Shown here: positions 28,101-39,000 of the stretch, one piece after another
Position numbering within the stretch: position 1 is the first letter of the stretch
How the letters are laid out: every line of letters begins with the position of its first letter
From: Sipunculus nudus
Taxonomy: Eukaryota > Annelida > Sipuncula > Golfingiida > Sipunculidae
DNA length: 64,000 nucleotides
Direction of reading: 5' to 3'
Assembly: GCA_026874595.1 (NCBI GenBank)
Contig: CM049314.1
Span: 8,486,729 to 8,550,728 of the forward strand
Notes under the pieces: model-generated
The model's input: the letters and a program-made list of their open reading frames with translations, nothing else
The model's database searches: none
What the model was told of the DNA's origin: nothing
Position numbers and translations under genes: made by a program

Positions 28101-29094
28101 ATGTTGCTATTGCAACAACAATAGCAGCACAATAAGCAATCCAAAGAATATGCAATGCCTGAAAAGGATGAGAGTGAATATTGTGATGAGAGGTTGTTCA
28201 CCAGGAAACACCCTTGGTTCAGGGAGGCAATGACACGTGCTTCCTGTGGGCTTGGCCTTCAGTAGACCAGCCAGTGAAACATGACTGTCAGAGAACCATA
28301 AATTAGTTGTATAATTTGCTGCCAGGTGGCAGTACCTGTCCTGGATTTTGCCATATGACAACAGTAAGCCTTGTTACTTAAGGTTAGCTTTATAGGCAGT
28401 GCCAGTCTAGTTCTTTGTATCCACTGCATTCCTTTGAGACACTGGATACATTTATCTCATGTTATACCAGATCAATCTTAATCAAGGTATCATAATGAGT
28501 AAATGAACCATAGCTGTATAACACTGTCAGATCTATTTATTTTTGTTTTTCTTAAAGAGTCCTTTTATTCACATATGATTCACCAGATCAACTTAAATTG
28601 AATACACTGACAAGAGTTAACAGACCAGGGCTAACCTTGCTAATGCGGCTATTTTTGTATTCTCTCAGAGTTTTTGGAAGCAATTCACATAAGGCTCACC
28701 AGATCCAAGTTTAATCAAACTAATGAGTGGTAATGAACCAAGGCAATTTTACCTTCAGGGCTTTCACCCCTGACCTGCCCAGACATGGGGATCACAAATC
28801 AATAGTGTTAATCTACTCCTAGCAAGATATCAGTCTGTGTCACTTCTGGAGGCTGGAAAATGCCATGGGGCATCTACGTCTTTGAAGATGAGTAGCAATG
28901 GTGGACAAACCACTTGTCAATATCTAAAACATTGATTAATGGACAGATGTAAATCAAAACCCGCAGATCCCTGAGCAAGACTCGATTCATGTCAGGTCCC
29001 TTGATTCAAGCTAAATTCTGAAGGATGATTCATATTGATCTTAGCAACGTTCCCAAAGGCAAGATGAATGTATGCAAAATGTAATTAATAGGTG
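25128..29094. other. Gene-free stretch with one hydrophobic minus-strand ORF
   Basis: AT-rich, including a dense TA palindromic tract at 25700-25790. A minus-strand reading frame at 27952-28163 follows an AG with a pyrimidine tract and is strongly hydrophobic (discussed in findings). Nothing else is recognised. Confidence 0.5.
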
Positions 29095-29220
29095 TTATAA
29101 TACTAGAATAATGATGTAACAGCTGTTATAATACTTGATTAATGATGCAACAGCTGTTATAATACACAATTAATGATGTAACAGCTGTTATAATACTAGA
29201 ATAATGATGTAACAGTTCTA
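29095..29220. repeat. 31-bp minisatellite, 4 units, with TAACAGCTGTTA palindrome
   Basis: 'aatgatgtaacagctgttat' repeats with starts near 29110, 29141, 29172 and 29203. Most units contain the perfect palindrome TAACAGCTGTTA (an E-box CAGCTG inside). It lies about 740 bp downstream of the 29955 exon in transcript direction. Confidence 0.9.
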
Positions 29221-29954
29221 ATAACTGTAAACTATTGACATTCTAACTGGACTTACACTAAGCCTGTCAGCAGCTGTGATATATGATAACTCAGCTGGAG
29301 TTAATTAAATAATTCTCATGCATGAGTAAAATTATGATTCATATTGTTAAAAAGACATGTATCTTAAAGAACTAAATACCCAAAATGTGACATGCCACAT
29401 AGCTGAATGGATTATGCCAAAAGAGTAAAATAGAGCGCAATATATGGCATGACAGCACCTTATACTGCTGTGAGAAGACTGACAACCTCACAGCTAACAA
29501 ACTGGCAAAGATGGTTAAACATAACATGACATCAAACAGAGATGTTGAAAATAGCTGTATGGTAATTAGTACCTATCCAAACACCACAATATAAGCTGCC
29601 ATTCAAAGAGAAATCTTCCAGACAGCACACCTTCATCACGGCAGCTTCTTATAATGGCACGATTCATCCTGGAGCTCCTTACTGATTCTACACACAGAGT
29701 TGTTGACATACCTCATGTAATTAAATGTGTGTTTAAAAATAACCATGTGACTAATAGTACAAACCATATGTGTAATATGAGCTGATAAATGTATATATAA
29801 TAAGCCTGTGCAACCACACCTCTCATGTGAGCCACACATTGACAGGCTGTAGCACTCAATACACACCACAATACAGACATCCACAGATTGTTTCTTTATT
29901 ATCATGTTAATAATTCTGATGTTCTGGTAAATATTTATTGTAAACAAGACTTAC

Positions 29955-30019
29955 CTGAATAGAAGGAAGCCGAGGGCTGTAACTGCAACTCTTCTGACGT
30001 CGTCGTTCACATCACTCAC
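29955..30019 (-). CDS. PSMD1: PSMD1 exon ([20 protein letters not shown]...)
   Basis: 65 bp, phase 0 start, ends two bases into Arg. Encodes [21 protein letters not shown](R), matching human '[22 protein letters not shown]'. Acceptor ctTAG, donor GTaagt. It is the last exon recognised in the transcript direction; the next one must start with the last base of an Arg codon and was not seen in 1-29954. Confidence 0.96.
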
Positions 30020-33000
30020 CTAAGAAAGACACAATCAGGATTTAGGTTTATTTAATAATATTTATTGATGCAATTTTGCATTTTCAATAATAAAATGGAG
30101 TGAAATTAGATGTGTGTACTTCTGTGTACACATGTCTGAGTGAAAACTCAATGTGAAACCTGGCAAATTTTGGAACTGATCTGATATATGTGTGGAAGTA
30201 CATGTGGAATCTTTTTGTCTTTTTAGAATGAACAACTGCTAGTGCTGGTGGACTAATCTGGTATTAATAATGGGGTACTATAAGCTAAATGTAAATAAAA
30301 AATTATAAATCAACTAACAGCAGTGGAAGAGGTCTACATTCTTTCTGGGTGGACTAGTTGTGCCTGGGTTTGGAATTAGGAACGTAATAAAATGCTAACA
30401 CCTGTCTTTTTGTCTGTATCTGCCTATCCTTCTGGGTTTTATTCTTATTTTATTTAATTTCCAGACAATAAATTTGCTAAATGTTATCCAATTCATTCAA
30501 ATTCTGCAGAATGGGAACGAGTTGAAAAGGAATGCTGTTTCATCATCTGTCATTAACTGGTGTTATTTCAATCACATTTGGTATAAAATTGCCTTTTAAA
30601 AGTAGTTTGAGAGAGATTGCTTCATTGGTTTCTTTTGTTTCCTTCACAAATATATTTAAATAATATTTTCATAGGTTATGGTGCTGATACAGGCCTATAT
30701 AGGGAAATACCAGTAAGTTTGCTTTACTTTATTTGAAATGCTTGTTCTTTGCCGATATCGCAAATAGCATTTAAAGATTGAAACCATTAATAGTTCCCTA
30801 TTTATATCTTTGAAGGTGCACCATAAAATAAGAAAACTGTAATAAAGAAGAGCACACACAGAAATTTTTTATTACATCTGCCATTCATTAATTGAAAAGA
30901 AAATGTGCTAACTTCCACACAAACACCACCAGTGATGCTACAAATTTAGTGCCATGAAATATATATAATTGTAACAAATGACGTCAATGGTGAAAAACTA
31001 CCTGAGCCATCAAAGATCTTATGCCTGTGTAGGTATCAATGTAGAAAGGCCGATTTAAGAGAGAAAGGCATCAAACAGAGTCTGTTAAAAGCACTGACTG
31101 TACAACTCATAAGTGTTAAATCATTCAGGTTAGCTTTAACAGGGTATGTACAAGAAAGCATCAGTCTTTTAATTTTCCCACCAGCATTGCAGTACTTTCT
31201 GTTACAGTGACAGTTATCACATCCCAGGGGCTGTCCCTAACTCACTACAGACATGTGAGGCTACAGTTCTCAAGAACCCAAGCCAAAGAACATATATACC
31301 TATGTTCATGACATGCTCAATAGTCAGAGGACTCGGGAGTTCCACTGAAAATTATTGCACTGACTGATCCTTCCTGTATCAAAGCCCACAGGTACTTTAG
31401 AATAATGCACCTTGTGTATAAATGTACTGAGAATAACTAACAGGAGTTACTTTGTATTTCCATTCAATCCTCATTCAGTAAATACTGTATCATCTATAGT
31501 GTTACGATATACGCTGTATCCATGATACCATGTATAGAAATCACAATTCAACTGTCAAGCTGTAGTGGTTATTTAAGGTGATAACCCAGTGTGTTTAAAC
31601 CAAGTTTGTGTGATTTCAGGCCATAGCCCTCATGGTGCAACCCATAAAATGTTTTTCAGATAAAAAAATTATCTTAAACTAACTGGTACAAATGGCAAAA
31701 AAATAAAAAATTAGATGTTAAGGGAGTCATGTGAAGCAGCTCTGCCTTCCTGTGCAGCAGTACATCAATTTGTATGGAATGGCTTCTATTTGATTTTTAA
31801 AAAACTATGCTTTTTCTTTTTTTATTCAGTAAACCACACAGCTACAACATAGTTGAACAACCGTTATATCATTTATCACTGTAAAGCTTCCAAGTCCTTA
31901 AAAATAGTTGAATAATATGTCACAACTAAAATGAAGGTTATGTTATCATCAATGTATGATTATTTCGTTTGTCTGTTCACAGAACTACTGAAATGGAATT
32001 TCATTTATCTTGCTGGGATGAATGATAAGGAATTCAGAAAAATATTCAAATTCTAACATTTTGCTAGAACTGAATCTGGATACATGTAGGACATTTTTTC
32101 CTCAAAAGATAATCTGTCTCCTTCCTTACTTTAGATCATTTTAAATTCAACCTTATGGCAGCATCACTGGCAAATCCCTTCAATTAAACCTATCCACAAG
32201 TTGTTTTATATTCATATAAAACCCTACATATATGTTTGTCATCCAGGTTATTCAGCTGAATAGTACACTGTACTACCTGTATGAACAGAAATGTGCTGTA
32301 AATTAAGCAGGTTTGTTACAGATTTATGTTGATTTCATTAAAACTAGTTAAAACATTTGACCTCAACTCCATCATGAGGTATACTGAATGGCTGCAATGT
32401 TCTGTCTTTTTTGATAGAGGGCACCAGTGTTTTTCTCATTATTGCTTTTGGTAGATAAATAATTTCAGTAATAAAGCTGTGAATAGTTAAAACACAAGTT
32501 TTCAGAGAATGCAGAGACAATGAATAAAATTTGGGAAGGTCTCCAGTGTGCAATTAACCTCTGGAGTACAATCAAATGATTTAATAGTACTCCCCACTGA
32601 CCTTCAGTGTTGAGGAAGATCTCTTTAGCTAGAGCCAAAATCTTTATATACAGTCGAATTATACATTTTCACTGTGAAGGGTGAAATATGGACAGTCTCC
32701 TCAATGCTTAAACCTTGCTAATTATTCCTTCATCAGACTAATTATAAATAAATATAACATCACCTTCACACATAGCTATATAAAATTAAATCTGACATCT
32801 ATTTTTGAAGAACCTTTTGTAAACTTTTCAAGAAAACTCCAATCCTACTGTACATAGGCTCTTTGTTTAGTTTATATCTGAGTGTTGTTGTGGACCCCTT
32901 TGAATCGCAATACTTTTCCTCTTCTGCTTGGACGCCATGGTGTTGTGAACCTCTGCAGCCGCACCCATACTGTTCTTCTGGATTGCCCCCTACTGTTTAG

Positions 33001-36000
33001 AACATAGTCTGCTGGATAATCAACTGTTATTTTTTGTCACTGGCACGGGCCTCGCCCTATCAGCAATCAACTTATTTTTGTTCTTGCCATTGGACTCCCT
33101 CTATTGTGGACACAGAACAATTATAGCTATTGAGTAAACTTGATTAATAAATTTTCACGTGAACTTGTCAACCCCGGGGATACAGAGCTTCTTTATTTGT
33201 GGGTCATTCTCTCCCACAGAAAACCATGGACTTTTGTTTGTAAAGAGGAAGGACTTTTATTTATTCGCATACCTCCTTGTGTTCCTATGGACCAGAGAAT
33301 CTTCAGTTGAACATTTGGACTTCAGTTAAATTTTTATTTAGTTGCAGCCACTTCAAGAGACTTTTTTAAGTAGTAGTTATGTATTAATTAATTGATTACT
33401 AGTTATAGTAAATATTGTATATATATATATTAATATAGCACCATTTTTGCACTTGAACCCTTGTTGTGTTAATATGAGAATATGTGTCTGAGGTTTTGTG
33501 TTGTGGTTCAGCCAGTCAGATTTTGCCGTGTGAAAGAGAACCGTAACAGTGTTAAAAGCATGTGGGGTGTTGGGGGTGGGGGGCAGAATGATCCAAACAC
33601 TTTCAACCAGAACACCCGGTGGCAATAAGACAAACTAGAGTTTTTGCAAAGGCAGTTAGCAACTAGTGAGCTTTCAACTACAACACATAAGCAGCCAACC
33701 ACCTCCAGGTACTTGGGTTTGTAAAATTAGCTCATGTACCATGTTAACCAACAGCTTGAGGATAAACAAGCTCATAAATCTGTCACAGAGGCATTATAAG
33801 AAGTCTTCCTAACAGGAATTTCCTAAAGTTCATCAATATGTAAACAAAGTCAGGGGAAATAAAGGTAGGGGAATAACTGGCTGTAAGATGAAGCAGTTGT
33901 TAAGTGTATCTGTTTTTCATGAATCAATGAATTCATACTTAATTCAGAAATATAAGGCCTAAGGCCCATAGTTCCATATGTGCATATATCACATGTAGGT
34001 AAACAAAATATACATTTACAAAGTTGAAAAACAAGATCACATAAAAATAAAAACAGAAAAAACAAGATGTGTCGGAACGACACGAATGCCCCCGCCTGGG
34101 GCAAATTAGAAACATTTGTTAAATTTTGAAAAAATTTTTGAGTTCAGGAGGTGTCATATGGTCAAAAGTAGGTCAACAAGGGCAAAATGCAAACTCCATC
34201 TGTTACGGGTCATTATCAAGCGACACATCAAAAATCAGGCCAGTATCTGCAGGCACTGTGAAAAAAAAGTCCATACATGTACATTTTCCATAAAAATTTC
34301 TGTCTTTCATGAAATTTTGTATGTTTAGGAGCCGTAAGACAATGAAAAGTAGGTCAACCGGGATAGAGCGCAAACTCGATTTGCAACTGTCATTATCTGC
34401 TCACACATAAAAAATCAGGGTGGTATCTGCAGGCATTGAGGAAAAAAAGTCCGTACATGTGCACTTTTTTTATGAAACTTTCTATGTTCAGGAGCAGTCA
34501 AATGGTCAAAAGTAGGTCAAATGAGACAAAACAAGAACTTGATCTGTAACTGGTCATTATCTGCCTACACACCAAAAATCAAGCCCGTATCTGCAGGCAT
34601 TGCGAAAAAAAGTCTGTACATGTGCACTTTTTTTATGAAATTTTCTATGTTAGACCACTGTGAAACGGTCAAAAGTAGGTCAACTGGGACTAAACATGAA
34701 CTCAACCTGTAACTGATGATTATCCGCCCACACACCAAAAATGAGGCCAATATCTGCAGGTATTGCAAAAAAAAGTCAGTACATGTGTATTTGTCATGAA
34801 AATTTATATTTTCATGAAATTTTCTATGTTCAGGAGCCGTAAAACAGTCAAAAGTAGGTCAACTGGGGCAAAACGCGAACTCGATCTGTAACTGGTCATT
34901 ATCTGTCCACAAACCAAAAATCAGGCCAATATCTGCAGGCACTGCGAAAAAAAGTCCGTACATGTGTATTTGTCATGAAAATTTATATTTTTCATGAAAT
35001 ATTCTATGTTCAGGAGCCGTAAAACATTCAAAAGTAAGTCAAACAGGACAAAACGCGAACTCGATCTGTAACTGGTCATTATCTGCCCACACACTAAAAA
35101 TCAGGCCAATATCTGCAGGCACTGCGAAAAAAAGTCCGTACATGTGTATTTGTCATGAAAATTTTTATTTTCATGAAATTTTCTATGTTCAGGAGCCGTA
35201 AAACATTCAAAAGTAAGTCAAACAGGACAAAACGCGAACTCGATCTGTAACTGGTCATTATCTGCCCACACACTAAAAATCAGGCCAATATCTGCAGGCA
35301 CTGCGAAAAAAAGTCCGTACATGTGTATTTGTAATGAAAATTTATATTTTTTATGAATTTTTCTAAGTAAAGGCGCCATAAAATGGTCAAAAGTAGGTCA
35401 ACTGGGACGAAACGCGAACTCGATCTGTAACTGGTCATTATCTGCCTACACACCAAAAATCAGGCCAATATCTGCAGGCATTGCGAAAAAAAATCCGTAC
35501 ATGTGTATTAGTCATTTAAATTTATATTTTTCATGAAATTTTCTAAGTTTAGGAGCCGTAAAACGGTCAAAAGTATGTCAACCGGGACGAAACGCGAACT
35601 CAATCTGTAACTGGTCATTATCTGCCCACACACCAAAAATCAGGCCAATATCTGCAGGCACTGCGAAAAAAAGTCCGTACATATGTATTTGTCATGAAAA
35701 TTTTTATTTTCATGAAATTTTCTAAGTTTAGGAACTGTAAAATGGTCAAAAGTAGGTCAACCGGGACAAAACGCGAACTCGATCTGTAACTGGTCATTAT
35801 CTGCCCACACACCAAAAATCAGGCCAATATCTGCAGGCATTGCGAAAAAAATCCGTACATGTGTATTAGTCATGAAAATTTATATTTTTCATGAAATTTT
35901 CTAAGTTAAGGAGCCATAAAACAGTCAAAAGTAGGTCAACTGGGACGAAACGCGAACTCGATCTGTAACTGGTCATTATCTGCCCACACACCAAAAATCA

Positions 36001-39000
36001 GGCCAATATCTGCAGGCATTGCAAAAAAAAGTCTGTACAACTGTTTTATTTCGGAAGGACGGAATGACCGACATGGGTAAAACTATATGCCCCGGCCACT
36101 TTGTGGCGGGGGCATAAAAATGAAATCTGTTTTTCATGTGACAACAAGAACACCACAAATGGTGCATAATATGCTCGTTGCATATTTTGTGACCTCTGAC
36201 CTCATTAAATACCATAAACACATGCATATAAGTCGACCTTACATATAAGTCAAGTATAAATTTTCAGGGTAAATATCTGTTAAAATTTTTTTCAAACCAT
36301 TCTGGGTAACAAAACAGGTCTGAAGCAGCAAACATGTCCATCGAGAGTTGTATGACTGGTCACTGGGGAAAGGTGAATCGTATGACTGGCCACTGGGATA
36401 GGACAATTGTATGACTGGCCCATGGGGAAAGGTGAATTGTATGACTGGCCACTGGGGAAAGGTGAATTGTATGACTGGCCACTGGGGAAAGGTGAATTGT
36501 ATGGCTGGCCACTGGGGAAAGGTGAATTGTATGACTGGCCACTGGGGAAAAATGAATTGTATGACTGGCCACTGGGGAAAGGTGAATTGTATGACTGGCC
36601 ACTGGGGAAAGGTGAATTGTATGACTGGCCACTGGGGGGAAGGTGAATTGTATGACTGGCCACTGGAGAAAGGTGAATTATATGACTGGCCACTGGGAAA
36701 AGGTGAATTATATGACTGGCCACAGGGGAAAGGTAAATTGTATGACAGGCCACTGGGGAAAGGTGAATTGTATGACTGGCCACTGGGGGAAGGTGAATTG
36801 TATGACTGGCCACTGGGGAAAAATGAATTGTATGACTGGCCACTGGGGAAAGGTGAATTGTATGACTGGCCACTGGGGAAAGGTGAATTATATGACTGGC
36901 CACTGGGGAAAGGTGAATTATATGACTGGCCACTGGGGAAAGGTGAATTGTATGACAGGCCACTGGGGAAAGGTGAATTGTATGACAGGCCACTGGGGAA
37001 AGGTGAATTGTATGACAGGCCACTGGGGAAAGGTGAATTGTATTGACTGGCCACTGGGGAAAGGTGAATTGTATGACAGGCCACTGGGGAAAGGTGAAAT
37101 GTATGGCTGGCCACTGGGGAAAGGTGAATTGTATGACTGGCCACTGGGGAAAGGTGAATTATATGACTGGCCACTGGGGAAAGGTGAATTGTATGACAGG
37201 CCACTGGGGAAAGGTGAATTGTATGACTGGCCACTGGGGAAAGGTGAATTGTATGACTGGCCACTGGGGAAAGGTGAATTGTATGGCTGGCCACTGGGAA
37301 AAGGTGAATTATATGACTGGCCACATGGGAAAGGTAAATTGTATGACAGGCCACTGGGGAAAGGTGAATTGTAGGACTGGCCACTGGGGAAAAATGAATT
37401 CTATGACTGGCCTCTTGGGAAAGGTGAATTGTATGACTGGCCACTGGGGAAGGTGAATTGTATGACTGGCCACTGGGGAAAAATGAATTGTATGACTGGC
37501 CACTGGGGAAAGGTGAATTGTATGACTGGCCACTGGGGAAAGGTGAATTATATGACTGGCCACTGGGGAAAGGTGAATTATATGACTGGCCACTGGGGAA
37601 AGGTGAATTGTTTGACAGGCCACTGGGGAAAGGTGAATTGTATGACAGGCCACTGGGGAAAGGTGAATTGTATGACAGGCCACTGGGGAAAGGATAATTG
37701 TATTGACTGGCCACTGGGGAAAGGTGAATTGTATGACAGGCCACTGGGGAAAGGTGAAATGTATGGCTGGCCACTGGGGAAAGGTGAATTGTATGACTGG
37801 CCACTGGGGAAAGGTGAATTATATGACTGGCCACTGGGGAAAGGTGAATTGTATGACAGGCCACTGGGGAAAGGTGAATTGTATGACTGGCCACTGGGGA
37901 AAGGTGAATTGCATGACTGGCCACTGGGGAAAGGTGAATTGTATGACTGGCCACTGGGGAAAGGTTAATTGTATGACTGGCCACTGGGGAAAGGTGAATT
38001 ATATGACTGGCCTCTTGGGAAAGGTGAATTGTATGACAGGCCACTGGGGAAAGGTGAATTGTATGACTGGCCACTGGGGAAAGGTGAATTGCATGACTGG
38101 CCACTGGGGAAAGGTGAATTGTATGACTGGCCACTGGGGAAAGGTTAATTGTATGACTGGCCACTTGGGAAAGGTGAATTGTATGACTGGCCACTGGGAT
38201 AGGTGAATGTATGATTGGCCACTAGGGAAATGTGAATAGTATGACAGGCCACTGGGGAAAGGTGAATTATATGGCCGGCCACTAGTTTTTGACATTGAAG
38301 ACACTAATTTTATAAACTATAAAATTGTTATGTGTTTTGTTATGCAATCTAGTCACAAATTATTGTGCATCATAAAGATTCTGATCAATAAATAAAACAG
38401 GTCGATACTTTTAGTATATTGCAGATATAAAGATTGTCTAACACCCTGAATGGGCAGGGGGTCAATAACAGAAGAGCCCAGGATTTCTCATATCTTCAGT
38501 CATTGCTCATTTATTTTAAACTTCCAATGATTGTTCATGTATCTTGCACTTGTATTTAATTGTCCGTGAATGAAGCTCATTATAACTAAATGTGGGGCAT
38601 TTCCTTGTTGTAAGCAACCATGTAATTTGCAAACATTTTAATATACTGCATTATCCAAATGAAAGAACAGTGTAAATGGTCAAAACTTTGAAAAAAAATT
38701 ATTCAGAAACCTAATTACAGAGTATTTTTTTACTGATAGGGGGACTTATATCTAGTGGTCAATTTAGTTAAGACATTCAGGCCGGCAGTTTGACTAGGCT
38801 TAGACCCTCACAAAAGTCTGCTCCCCTTTCTTCTATTAATTTTTTGGGAACAAATTTCTCGATGCATATGAAAGGTTTTATTTATAGTATTTGGAATTTA
38901 CTGAGGAAGTAAATCAGGTGAGAAACTGTATTGGTTAATATGTATAATGAGATTCATGAAAATCCATAGAATTTTATGCAAGTCACCAAAGTGCTTCCAA

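Noticed and set aside
34521-36227. Several 60-83-codon ORFs with recurring '[13 protein letters not shown]'-like ends
   Set aside because: All are readings of the same 180-bp tandem unit; similarity between them reflects the repeat, not a gene family.
36239-38194. 651-codon minus-strand ORF and several 80-243-codon ORFs on both strands
   Set aside because: They are produced by the stop-free 30-bp minisatellite, whose period is a multiple of three; overlapping ORFs in several frames of both strands have the same simple repeat and no domain.
36351-38284. CRISPR-like regular array
   Set aside because: Units are contiguous with no unique spacers, and the context is an intron of an animal gene.
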